A DNA stretch of 40,110 bases from Clostridium sp. DSM 17811 (GCF_018861905.1 NZ_JAHLDU010000029.1:1-40110); one strand, 5' to 3'; positions 26,813-35,908 are shown, counted from the stretch's first letter. Translations and numbers: made by a program. Notes: generated by a model not told the origin, from the sequence alone.

Positions 26813-26945
26813 AAAGTTTTTCATATTTTATCCGATTATTACATAGTAAGTTATTATAATGGAATAAATATTAATAATATCCTTACATATGAGGTTAGTA
26901 TATATTATGGAATTATTGAATTTAATATTGGGGGGCTAAATACAA
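26813..26945 (+). promoter_or_regulatory. Full-length type-1 leader
   Basis: AAAGTTTTTCATATTTTATCCGATTATTACATAGTAAG and the AT-rich core match 5951 and 8915. A run of six G lies 10 bases before the ATG at 26946. The -35/-10 pair is degenerate (TGAGGT, GAATTATTG). Confidence 0.5.
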
Positions 26946-29489
26946 ATGAAAAAGAAAAAATTATATACAGGGTTGTCAAAGTTCATAATAGCTGTAATGG
27001 TTGTATCATCATCACTTGGCGGGGTTGCTCATGCAGCAACTGGCGATATTATAAACACTACAAATAAAAAGAGCTATAATGTCACTTTATTAAAAGATAT
27101 AAAAGCATTGATATCAGATTTAAAAGACGGTGGTAAAGATGTATTTTTAAAAGAAGGCACTGATGGAAAGTACTATAATCCGAATGATATATTAACTGCT
27201 CAATCTGGGGAAATAGTTAAATTACTTAAAACAGCAAATGTAAGCCTTACAGATCCAACAACAATTAAAACATATATCAAAAATAATGCTGCTACAATAA
27301 TGGCTGATGTTAAAGTAGAAACGGATAAGGTTGCTACTCAAACAGTGGATACGAGTAATTATACAACTTCAACAGTTGCTAATTTAACAATTAGTTCTGT
27401 TAGTGCTATTAATGCTACTGCAACTGTAGGTGATACTTATACATTACCTACAACGGTAACAGCTACATTATCAGATGGAACAACTAAAAGTTTAGTTGTA
27501 ACATGGGACAAGGTAGCAAGTACAACAGTGGGGGGAACTTACACATTTGTTGGGACTTTAACAACTGTAGATGGAGTAGTGAATACAAAAAATATTAATG
27601 TAGCAGCTACATTAGCTGTTTCCAGTGTTATTAGTGATAATACTGATATAACAAGTAGGTTTACTGATAAAAACTTTAGAAATGCGGTATATACTCTGAT
27701 AGGAAAAACTAGTCCTGAATCAATACTTTATTCGGATGTGAAAGATTTAAAAACGTTAGATGTAGATGGTAAAAATATAAGTAGCCTGAGTGGTATTGAG
27801 AATTTTACAGCATTAATTTTTTTAACTTGTGATAATAATAAACTAACAACCTTAGATGTAAGTAAGAATACAGCATTAAATATTTTAGATTGTTATTCTA
27901 ATCAACTAACAACCTTAGATGTAAGTAAGAATATAGCATTAAGTAGTTTAGATTGTAATAATAATCAACTAACAACCTTAGATTTAAGTACAAATACAGC
28001 ATTAGATAGTTTAGGTTGTTTTAATAATCAGCTAACAACCTTAGATTTAAGTAAGAATACAGCATTAACTTTTTTAACTTGTGATAATAATAAACTAACA
28101 ACCTTAGATTTAAGTAAGAATACAGCATTAAATACTTTAACTTGTGATAATAATAAACTAACAACCTTAGACTTAAGTAAGAATACAGCATTAAATATTT
28201 TAAGTCTTGCTATTAATCAACTAACAACCTTAGATTTAAGCAAGAATACAGCATTAAATACTTTAGATTGTGATAGTAATAAACTAACAACCTTAGATAT
28301 AAGTAAGAATATAGCATTAAAAACTTTAGAATGTAGTTACAATCAGCTAACAACTCTTTATTCTATTAATGATACTTGGTATACTTCAAGTTATAGAACT
28401 CAGTATACAGATTCAAGTCAGACAACTACTACAGATAGTTTAGTTATAACAAATCCGACAGTTGCAAATTTAACAGTTAGTTCTGTAAGTGCAATTACTA
28501 CAACAACGAATATAGGTGATACTTATACATTACCTACAACAGCAACAGCAACGTTATCAGATGGAACAACTAAGAGTTTAGATGTAACATGGAATAAGGT
28601 AGCAAGTACAACAGTTGCTGGAACATATACATTTACAGGTACATTAACAATGCCATATGGAGTAATGAATACAAATAATATAACTGTATCAGCTACATTA
28701 AATGTTTCCAGTAATATTAGTGATAATACAGATATAACAAGTAAGTTTACTGGTGAAAACTTTAGAAATGCAGTATATACTCTCATAGGAAAAACTAGTT
28801 CAGAACCAATACTTTATTCTGATGTGAAAAACTTAGAAACACTAGATGTATCTGATAAAAATATAAGTAGTTTAAGTGGTATTGAGTATTTTATATCATT
28901 AACTAGTTTAAATTGTTACTCAAATAACTTAACAACGTTAGATGTAAGTAAGAATGTGGCATTAACTAGTTTAGAGTGTTTCTCAAATAACTTAACAGCA
29001 TTAGATGTAAGTAAAAATACTGCATTAACTTCTTTATACTGTAGCGGTAATTATTCAGTAACAACATTAGATGTAAGTAAAAACAGTGCATTAAGTGAGT
29101 TTGACTGTAGCGGTGATGAATTAACAACATTAGATGTAAGTAAGAATGTGGCATTAACTTATTTTGAATGTAGTAGTAGTAAATTAACAACATTAGATTT
29201 AAGTAAAAATACTGCTTTAATTCAGTTGGTATGTAGCAATAATAAATTAACAACATTAGATTTAAGTAAAAATATTGAATTAACTTATTTGTTCTGTGAC
29301 AGTAATAGCTTAACAACATTAGATTTAAGTAAAAATACTGCTTTAATTTCTTTGGAATGTAGCAATAATGAATTAACAACTCTATATTCTATTAAGAATA
29401 CTTGGGATAATTCAAATTATAAACCTCAGTTCACAGATTCAAATAAAAAAACTACCACCGATAATTTAGTTATAACGATTAAAAATTAG
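26946..29489 (+). CDS. Constant-head secreted protein with two Ig plus LDxSKN-LRR units
   Basis: 847 residues, starting MKKKKLYTGLSKF with signal peptide GVAHA|A and a subtype-C head. A unit of Big_4 domain, cap (DITSRFTDKNFRNAVYTLIG, ISSLSGIENF) and 21-residue LRRs is present twice. The first spans ~140-500 with nine repeats and the tail LYSINDTW; the second spans ~504-847 with eight repeats and the tail LYSIKNTW...LVITIKN. Some repeats in the first block are almost identical 63-bp copies (about 28076-28195). The gene looks like the unit of 14019 or 3642 duplicated in tandem within one ORF. It is the last member of the array in this window. A GAAA-loop terminator follows. Confidence 0.92.
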   Translation: MKKKKLYTGLSKFIIAVMVVSSSLGGVAHAATGDIINTTNKKSYNVTLLKDIKALISDLKDGGKDVFLKEGTDGKYYNPNDILTAQSGEIVKLLKTANVSLTDPTTIKTYIKNNAATIMADVKVETDKVATQTVDTSNYTTSTVANLTISSVSAINATATVGDTYTLPTTVTATLSDGTTKSLVVTWDKVASTTVGGTYTFVGTLTTVDGVVNTKNINVAATLAVSSVISDNTDITSRFTDKNFRNAVYTLIGKTSPESILYSDVKDLKTLDVDGKNISSLSGIENFTALIFLTCDNNKLTTLDVSKNTALNILDCYSNQLTTLDVSKNIALSSLDCNNNQLTTLDLSTNTALDSLGCFNNQLTTLDLSKNTALTFLTCDNNKLTTLDLSKNTALNTLTCDNNKLTTLDLSKNTALNILSLAINQLTTLDLSKNTALNTLDCDSNKLTTLDISKNIALKTLECSYNQLTTLYSINDTWYTSSYRTQYTDSSQTTTTDSLVITNPTVANLTVSSVSAITTTTNIGDTYTLPTTATATLSDGTTKSLDVTWNKVASTTVAGTYTFTGTLTMPYGVMNTNNITVSATLNVSSNISDNTDITSKFTGENFRNAVYTLIGKTSSEPILYSDVKNLETLDVSDKNISSLSGIEYFISLTSLNCYSNNLTTLDVSKNVALTSLECFSNNLTALDVSKNTALTSLYCSGNYSVTTLDVSKNSALSEFDCSGDELTTLDVSKNVALTYFECSSSKLTTLDLSKNTALIQLVCSNNKLTTLDLSKNIELTYLFCDSNSLTTLDLSKNTALISLECSNNELTTLYSIKNTWDNSNYKPQFTDSNKKTTTDNLVITIKN
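28020..28270 (+). repeat. Near-identical 63-bp tandem LRR repeats
   Basis: Successive 63-bp units carrying TAATAAACTAACAACCTTAG and TTAAGTAAGAATACAGCATT differ at only a few bases each. They are a likely substrate for slippage or unequal recombination that changes LRR number. Confidence 0.8.
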
Positions 29490-29503
29490 AATTATAAAAT
29501 TAG

Positions 29504-29527
29504 GACACTAGAAATAGTGTCTTTTTT
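29504..29527 (+). terminator. Rho-independent terminator with GAAA tetraloop
   Basis: Perfect 7-bp stem GACACTA / TAGTGTC with a GAAA loop and TTTTTT tail, 15 bp after the stop at 29489. It ends the array. Confidence 0.9.
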
Positions 29528-29597
29528 AATGCAAAAATTATAGAAAGGAGATTTTAATTGTAAGCGATGGAACAAACACCGTAATGTAAATTAACTT

Positions 29598-29630
29598 CCC
29601 ATCGACTACTTTGATAAAGTAGTCGATGGG
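29598..29630. repeat. Perfect 15-bp hairpin of unknown role
   Basis: CCCATCGACTACTTT and its exact complement are separated by GAT. There is no T-run on either side, so it is not a standard terminator. It lies between the array and the IS3 remnant, in a stretch with no gene. Confidence 0.75.
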
Positions 29631-29699
29631 AGGCAGCACTTTCGCTTCATTAATAAACAAACCCATAAAATTCTCCCTATACCATATCTCCTATAATTC

Positions 29700-30064
29700 T
29701 TTATATAAAAAGCATTTCAATACATTTAATAACTTGCACATCATCTTTTGATTCTTCTTCAGAAAAATCATAATGTTTTTGGGGATGACTTCACATAGGT
29801 GATGAGGTTTTACCACTTTTATCTTCAAGACGAGCTATTCCAAATTCATTGTATTTTCTTGATATTGAGTTATCATGTTATGAAATCTAAACCCAAGTTT
29901 TTGGAAAGGGCCTTTACTCCACATTCAGTTCCACTATTGTATCTTTCAATTACATTAATTTCAAATTCAATAGAATAAACATTCTTTTTTTGACCATAAG
30001 AAAACCCCCTTATTTAGTCTACACTACTTTTTAGTTTAGTGTCCACTTAAGGGGGTATAGTTCA
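29700..30064 (-). mobile_element. IS3-family remnant (end plus decayed orfA)
   Basis: Read on the minus strand, the end TGAACTATACCCCCTTAAGTGG (from 30064) has the TG-start, C-rich style of IS3/IS150-group ends. The decayed OrfA frame then reads NVYSIEFEINVIERYNSG, VKALSKNLGL, SRKYNEFGIARLEDKSG and DDVQVIKCIEMLF. It is broken by at least two frameshifts and stops. This is the helix-turn-helix OrfA typical of the family. No orfB is present, so the element is dead. It lies directly beyond the 3' end of the transglutaminase gene at 30101-32398. Confidence 0.7.
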
Positions 30065-30100
30065 ACACGGTTCTACTTTATTCCAACCAAGATTCTTTTT

Positions 30101-30247
30101 TTACTTAACATTTGACTTAATAATTACTTGTACAGCATTTATTCTATTGGTTAAATTTGTTTTCTCAGTGCTTGATATTATCCTACTGATTAATATTTTA
30201 GCGGAATTAACATTTACTTGAAGCTTACTACCTTCAGCTTTAATTAC
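30101..30247 (-). pseudogene. Cut-off last repeat of the minus-strand transglutaminase gene
   Basis: After the TAA at 30248-30250 the same frame stays open to a second stop at 30101-30103. It encodes VIKAEGSKLQVNVNSAKIL and TNLTNRINAVQVII, a further copy of the repeat that precedes the stop. The TAA is therefore a recent nonsense change that removes one repeat unit. Confidence 0.75.
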
Positions 30248-32398
30248 TTAGGTTGTAGCTAATACTATTGCGGCTCTCTTTACATTAGCTGTAATAATTA
30301 TTTGTACAGCATTTGTTCTATTGGTTAAATTTGTTTTCTCAGTGCTTGTTATTATCCTACTGATTAATATTCTAGCGGAATTAACATCTACTTGAAGTTT
30401 ACTACCTTCAGCTTTAACTACTGCAACTGTAGCTACTGTTATAGCTGTATTGTTGATGTTTGCAGTGACTATTACTTGTACTGCATTTATTCTATTGGTT
30501 AAATCTGATTTTTCTATACTTGTTACCATTTTACTAATTAATATTTTCGCAGCATTAACATCTAATTGAAGATTACTGCCTTCTGCTTTAACTACTGAGC
30601 TTGTAGCAATTTTTATTGCTGCATCTTGTGAAGTAGCGTTGGTTTCATTAGTTACAATGACTTTTAAAATTGAAACTAACATTCTTTGTAGTGATGATTT
30701 ATTAGTTCCATCTTTTAAATTATTAACCGCAATCAAGGCTATATTATAGTTATTTCTAGTTGGCGTTTGATAAGCTATTGCTGAAAGCCTAGTAGCTTCA
30801 ATTATATTTCGGTATTCAATCTGGATAGAATCATTAATTGTTTTTAGTAATGCATCAATCCTAGATAACAATGATGCTTTATCAGTACTATCGGGTAATG
30901 CTACCACCAAAACTTTTGCTGAGTCTAAATCTGATTGTAATTTAGAAGTTTCTGCCTTAGTTACTGCGCTTGTTGCCGTTACTAATGCATTACTATTAGC
31001 TGTAGAATTATCAATTGTCTTTTGTAATGCATTAATTCTAGATAATAATGATGCTTTATCAGTACTATCGGGTAATGCTACCACCAAAACTTTTGATGAA
31101 TCTAGATCTGATTGTAATTTTGAAGTTTCTGCACTAGTTACTGCACTTGTTGCGGTTGCTAATGAATTACTATTAGCTGTAGAATCATTAATTGTCTTTT
31201 GTAATGCATCAATCCTAGATAATAATGATGTTTTATCAGTACTATCGGATAATGCTACTACTAAAACTTTTGCTGAGTCTAAATCTGATTGTGATTTAGA
31301 AGTTTCTGCCTTAGTTACTGCACTTGTTGCCGCATCTAACGCATCATTTGATGTATCAACTACATATAAAGCAGCCGTGCCTACGGTACTTATAGAAGGT
31401 TTATAAACCGTTGAACGATCGTAACTTGATGAAACGGAAGTCCCTCCTACATAATCATATCCAGTTGCAATGTGTTCTGCTGGGGTAAGAGCTTTTCCAA
31501 AATAGTTTAGTAAATCACTATCTGATGGTGCTCTTGAAAATGATACTGTGGGCTCTACAATTGTCCATCCATAGTTAGGGAAGTAAACTTCAGCCCACAT
31601 ATGTCGTTCAGATGTTACATCAATTGTTGTACTGCTTCCACCATTCCAATTTCTATATCCACTAACTGTCCTAGATGGTATTCCACTAGCTCTGCATAAA
31701 GCAACATATAGTTCAGAGTAATCTTCGCATACACCTACTTTATGGGCTAATGCACTAACGGCACCTGTATTAGCATATGGTGAATTTAAATCATAGGTCA
31801 TACTAGTATTTACAAATTTAAATATTGCGAATGCTTTATCATATTGATTTGTAATGTTCTGAGTTAAAGCCTTAGCTTTTGCCTGAATTCCTGCATCATT
31901 AACTTCTATTTTTACAGCAGCCTTTAAATAATCGGTATAATTAGGTAATCCACTATAAGCAGCTGTTATTGTTGATTTATCTATATTATAATTGATAGTT
32001 CCAGTTGTGAAGGTTCTTTCAATAGTTATAGTATGAAAAGTATTTGGAGCCGTACTACTGATTAAATCTGTTAGAGTATAAACTCCATTTGCATCTTTAG
32101 ACACTGTTCCCTCAGACACCTTAAAGTCACTCATACTTAATATATAAGGTGAGAGCACATCAGTTCCTAAGATTATTGTAGCTTTGGTATTTAGTAAGTT
32201 ACCACTGTCTCCATTTTTGGTATTAGTGATAACATAAGTGTTAACTAAGCTATACTTTTGCAGAACATTTAAAGTGGGATCAGTAGCCCCGAAAGTAACT
32301 GAAGCAAATCCAATTGTTAAGCTGAAAGTTACAGTTAACATTAATATTAATTTTGATATCTTTGAGATTTTAAATATTTTTGATATCTTTGTAATCAT
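30248..32398 (-). CDS. Secreted transglutaminase-like protein with helical repeats, C-terminus truncated
   Basis: 716 residues from the ATG at 32398, preferred over upstream TTG/ATG because GGGGATGG then lies 5 bases before the start. Signal peptide with basic N-region (ITKISKIFKISKISK) and cleavage near TFGA. The transglutaminase-like domain (~165-300) has C224 (GVCEDYSEL) and H266 (ERHMWAEVYF). The third position reads VEPT, with E282 where most relatives have Asp. Three ~65-residue helical repeats (ATSAVTKAETSKLQSDLDSAKVLVVALPDS...) resemble the delta-endotoxin C-terminal helical modules found in other clostridial surface proteins. A divergent helical region and two more repeats (VVKAEGSKLQVDVNSARIL) follow. 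It lacks the array head and faces the opposite way, so it is a separate gene. It ends at a premature TAA. Confidence 0.85.
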   Translation of the reverse strand: MITKISKIFKISKISKLILMLTVTFSLTIGFASVTFGATDPTLNVLQKYSLVNTYVITNTKNGDSGNLLNTKATIILGTDVLSPYILSMSDFKVSEGTVSKDANGVYTLTDLISSTAPNTFHTITIERTFTTGTINYNIDKSTITAAYSGLPNYTDYLKAAVKIEVNDAGIQAKAKALTQNITNQYDKAFAIFKFVNTSMTYDLNSPYANTGAVSALAHKVGVCEDYSELYVALCRASGIPSRTVSGYRNWNGGSSTTIDVTSERHMWAEVYFPNYGWTIVEPTVSFSRAPSDSDLLNYFGKALTPAEHIATGYDYVGGTSVSSSYDRSTVYKPSISTVGTAALYVVDTSNDALDAATSAVTKAETSKSQSDLDSAKVLVVALSDSTDKTSLLSRIDALQKTINDSTANSNSLATATSAVTSAETSKLQSDLDSSKVLVVALPDSTDKASLLSRINALQKTIDNSTANSNALVTATSAVTKAETSKLQSDLDSAKVLVVALPDSTDKASLLSRIDALLKTINDSIQIEYRNIIEATRLSAIAYQTPTRNNYNIALIAVNNLKDGTNKSSLQRMLVSILKVIVTNETNATSQDAAIKIATSSVVKAEGSNLQLDVNAAKILISKMVTSIEKSDLTNRINAVQVIVTANINNTAITVATVAVVKAEGSKLQVDVNSARILISRIITSTEKTNLTNRTNAVQIIITANVKRAAIVLATT

Positions 32399-32413
32399 TT
32401 TTTCCATCCCCAA

Positions 32414-33331
32414 TCAATTTTTCATATTTACATTTTTTGTTTTTTTACGATTACAAATTATATTAGCCACTCAGGATATAAGTCGGAATTCTCATTATTT
32501 TTTTCTCCCATTTTGGACCTTTAATAGCCAAAATTTTTATATTTTAATGTGTGTCTGTATATATAGTATCGAGATAAATATAAGAAACTGTATTTAAATG
32601 AATAAATAATTAGAAAGAAATGGTTTAAATGTTATACGTTGTTGAACTTATTGACGTAGTTTTAGGTAAATCATATGTATTAATGGCTAGTATGGATAAT
32701 ATATGTTAATTTGTATTATCTAGTCTTACGCTTCTTTATAAGAAAGATTAAAACGAAAAGAAAGAAATCAATTCAATATATTTAAAAACGAAAACTAAAA
32801 TTTTGAATGAAAAAGTCTTTAATAAAATCAAAGAAAACGTGATTTACACAGTATAATTTAAATAATTATTTATAGAGGCATTTTTATAAAAAAAATTAAA
32901 TTAATAAAGAAGATGAAAATTAATGGTTATTAAAGCTAAAACATTGGTGGATAAAATATGATTAATATTTTAAAGGTAAAAATATTCTATTAACAAAACA
33001 ACAAAGTGAAGCAGTTGAATTTTATAAAGTAATTTATTTTGTTTTTGCAGTCCCTTTTATTGCTTTTATAAGGTTACTAAATGAATTTTAATTATTTATA
33101 GGGGTATCAAGTGTATTTATTGAAAATAAATAAAAATAATTCTCTCGTTTTTTATATTTTTTTGAGTTTATAGCTATCTATTAGTACAGCGACAATAATT
33201 CTTATCTTTATAGGATGTTTATACGGTTAATTTTAATTAGTGCAACAATAAAAGTTGAATTAATAAACATTATATGTTAACTTTAATATAAACATATCTA
33301 TGTAAGCATAAGAATCGCCCAAAAAAATTAT
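32414..33331. other. AT-rich intergenic stretch without a supported gene
   Basis: Only short, unsupported frames are seen. One is a 26-codon ATG frame (32629-32709, MLYVVELIDVV). Another start-less frame near 32980-33090 reads NILLTKQQSEAVEFYKVIYFVFAVPFIAFIRLLNEF, which looks like a membrane-protein scrap. The part next to 32398 presumably holds the promoter of the minus-strand gene, but no convincing elements could be fixed. Confidence 0.5.
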
Positions 33332-33343
33332 GAGGTGATATTT

Positions 33344-34227
33344 ATGTTTTTTTCAAATGCAGTCGAAAAATTTATTGCTAATTTTCAAATTACTAACAGA
33401 TCTCCACAAACAGTTATCGGATATCGAAAAGAGTTAACATATTTTATGAGATTTTGGGATGGTAAAAACAATTATCCGCCAGAATTAGATGAGGTAACTG
33501 ATTCTGATATCGATGAATATCTTCAATATAAAACAAATAAAAAACTGGCTACAGCTACTATTGCAAGAGCACTTAACATTTTAAATAGTTTTTATAATTT
33601 TCTTTGCAAAAAAAGATTTTGCAATATTAATCCAGCTTTTTATGTGGATTCTATAAAAGTTATTAAAGCAAGAAGACAGTTTCTAACAGAAATTGAATTT
33701 GAAAAAGTATTGGATAATACAGTAAAAGTATTGATGAAACAATATTTTCTACATTTTACAACATTGGCCTAAGAATTTCCGAATTAACAAATCTTAAAAT
33801 GGAAGATGTAGATTTAAAAGATAAGGTAATACATGTTATCGGTAAAGGCCAAAAATATAGAAAAATACCTATTAGCAATAAGCTTTATACTATACTAATA
33901 GAATATTTGGATAACAGGAAAAGTAGCAGTAATTATTTTTTTGTTACAAGGGTTACAGCAAAAGTTTCCAACCAATATATAAATTTATGCTTAAAAGAGG
34001 CTGTTAAGAAAGCAGAAATTAATAAGGATATAAGTTGCCACTCGCTACGTCACTCCTTTGCGTCCAATCTTTTATTAAAAGGAGCGACCATACAGGATGT
34101 AAGGGAACTTATGGGGCATGCGGATGTAAAAACAACATCTATTTATTTGCACTCTATAGCAGAAAATTTAAGAAGTTCGGTTAATTTATTATTATTATTA
34201 TTAAAACAAAGAAAGATGAAAGAATAA
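33344..34227 (+). pseudogene. Frameshifted tyrosine recombinase (XerC/D-like)
   Basis: The ATG at 33344 has GAGGTGA 5 bases upstream. The N-terminal part (FSNAVEKFIANFQITNRSPQTVIGYRKEL) is a SAM-like core-binding domain. The frame is lost between about 33735 and 33754: frame one stops at 33770, while the correct frame resumes as FYNIGLRISELTNLKMEDVDLKDKVIHVIGKGQKYRKIPI. All catalytic motifs survive in the second part: R in GLRISEL, K in GKGQKYRKIP, H-x-L-R-H in CHSLRHSFA, GHADV and the Tyr in TSIYLHS. A single indel would restore a ~295-residue enzyme of normal length. Broken as it stands, unless the shift is a sequencing error. Confidence 0.85.
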
Positions 34228-34268
34228 AAGATATACTGGATGCTACAAAAGAATATAAAATTGAAGAT

Positions 34269-34958
34269 GTGGCAACTATGTTTGGGTATAAAAATTCAAA
34301 AGCATTAAAAAGCGTGATGAGTAGAGATGGGTATAGTTGGAATGGATTGGAAAATTCATTTAAAAGTAAAATAGTAGAAGATAAAAGTAAAATATATGCA
34401 CCACCTGCAGCTACATTAATTGGGAAAATAGTAAATAACTTAAGTAGTAATGATGGAAATTTAAAAGACACATTAGGTATAACAAGTTTTAAAACTGTAG
34501 CCCAATTAGCAGAATATATGAAAATTCATAATTATAATTGGGACAACAGCATTAAAAATTATGTGCAGGTTTCCACCATTAATTATAATTTAGAGCAAGA
34601 AGAAAATAAAAAATCAAATGAAAATGTAACAAGACCAAATGAAAAAGTTCAATTTAATCAAAATCAAAATGATCATGATACACTAGATAATGAAAAAATG
34701 TTGAATTTTATAATAAATAATAAAGATCAGATAAAAGGATTGTTAGAAGAAAATTGTGGGGCAAATAATATGCCTAGGTATTGTGTTGCGGGAAGGAACA
34801 TAACTAAATCCTTATACATGATTGATACAGTTTCAGACTTAATTGCAAAATTTTCTATAGAAAAGCATATAACGCAAAGGGAAATGGCTTCAATTGCATT
34901 TATTGAATTTTTTAAAAAGTATGGTTATGAACAGAAAATTAAAAATATTTTTAGGTAA
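34269..34958 (+). CDS. Probable DNA-binding protein next to the recombinase
   Basis: 229 residues from the GTG at 34269, but the frame is open upstream to 34185 and reads KTKKDERIKDILDATKEYKIED before it. The natural start therefore probably lay there and has been lost or uses an ATT codon inside the ATT repeat; no ATG is present. IEDVATMFGYKNSKALKSVMSRDGYSW and TVAQLAEYMKIHNYNWDNSIKNY look like two helix-turn-helix-type units. The middle (~105-145) is polar and low-complexity. The C-terminus (ITKSLYMIDTVSDLIAKFSIE...MASIAFIEFFKKYGY) resembles a ribbon-helix-helix fold. It overlaps the recombinase 3' end in another frame. Role unknown; partition or regulatory function is possible. Confidence 0.6.
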   Translation: MATMFGYKNSKALKSVMSRDGYSWNGLENSFKSKIVEDKSKIYAPPAATLIGKIVNNLSSNDGNLKDTLGITSFKTVAQLAEYMKIHNYNWDNSIKNYVQVSTINYNLEQEENKKSNENVTRPNEKVQFNQNQNDHDTLDNEKMLNFIINNKDQIKGLLEENCGANNMPRYCVAGRNITKSLYMIDTVSDLIAKFSIEKHITQREMASIAFIEFFKKYGYEQKIKNIFR

Positions 34959-34994
34959 TTGAGACTTATAAAAAGCATAATTAAAGTATTTACA

Positions 34995-35035
34995 ACAGAT
35001 AGTTAGTATTAAATTACTTAGCTATCTGTTTTTTT
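34995..35035 (+). terminator. Rho-independent terminator
   Basis: 8-bp stem ACAGATAG / CTATCTGT (34995-35002, 35022-35029) with a run of seven T, 37 bp after the stop at 34958. Confidence 0.75.
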
Positions 35036-35036
35036 A

Positions 35037-35908
35037 TTGAAATTAGTTATTCTAAATTTATATATTATATAGTTAGATGTTTTTATATCATTTAGAGATT
35101 ATCATTAAGCTAAGTAAAAAATGGATGTAATTAGGCAAATTAGAGATTAACTAAATAGACATACACTAATATAAATATATGTTCAGGATTATTATTTTTG
35201 TATAAACACTATATTAGTCTTTCTGGGAACATAGCTTATATTTAGCTGTGGTGCTATGAAACAGTAGTTGGTAATATAATTGTTAACGTATCAATAAAAC
35301 GCTTAAAAACGGTTTATACGTGTTTAAATGGTATGTATTTAAAACGAGTTAAATACATAGCTTGAATTGTAAGTAAATAGATGTCTAAATACCATAATCC
35401 ACTATTTATATACATCAGTGTTTCACTTAGTAAGTTTATTGATTTGATACTTGTAACGTAGTAGTATCAGCGTATGTGGAATAATGAATAAAAATATTCG
35501 AGGAAGGGAAAGGCACTGTATCTGAAAGGGGTAGGTATTGACGGTGAAAACGTAAAAGTTAATAACTAAATTTGAGATAGTGAACTAAATCTTACTTAGA
35601 AAGCATTTTTATAGTTGAGTAGTTAATTTGACCTAATTTTCTTTTACATCTGCGAAATTACAATCTTTATTAATATTTTTTTAGGACTGTGTTAAATCTT
35701 AATATATATTAGATATTAATCTCTTATATTAAGCAAGGAATTATTAATTAACGTTTATATCAGTTTATTTAAGAAAAACTAATTTATAAAAAATGTTCAT
35801 AGGACAAGTTTAGAGTTGTTTTAAATTATTTTAACCTTAGAGCAACAAATGTAAGGTACATTCATATTCGATAGAACTAGAAATATCAACGGTTTAGGTA
35901 GTATTTGT
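35037..35908. other. AT-rich stretch with no gene
   Basis: Both strands are filled with stops. I see no RNA gene, repeat or promoter that can be supported. It should have held the start, signal peptide and N-terminal domains of the protein at 35909, but nothing recognisable of these remains. Confidence 0.5.

Noticed and set aside
28020-28270. Direct repeats at regular spacing, CRISPR-like at first sight
   Set aside because: The repeats abut in frame and encode LRRs. There are no unique spacers, no leader and no cas genes in the window.
28966-29379. Antisense ORF of 137 codons with repeats
   Set aside because: It is the reverse reading of the LDxSKN LRR repeats. The repeated pattern mirrors the 63-bp coding units and has no ribosome site.
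2-29489. Site-specific inversion (invertible promoters or shufflon)
   Set aside because: All intact members and leaders point the same way and no inverted copies of heads or leaders were found. The nearest recombinase is broken. Homologous recombination explains the data better.
32238-32597. 119-codon + strand ORF
   Set aside because: It is antisense to the signal peptide of the minus-strand transglutaminase gene and has no ribosome site. The Phe/Ile runs mirror the signal-peptide codons.
34181-34471. Minus-strand 96-codon ORF
   Set aside because: It lies opposite the better supported frame at 34269, is Leu/Ile/Ser-rich from AT bias and has no start signals.
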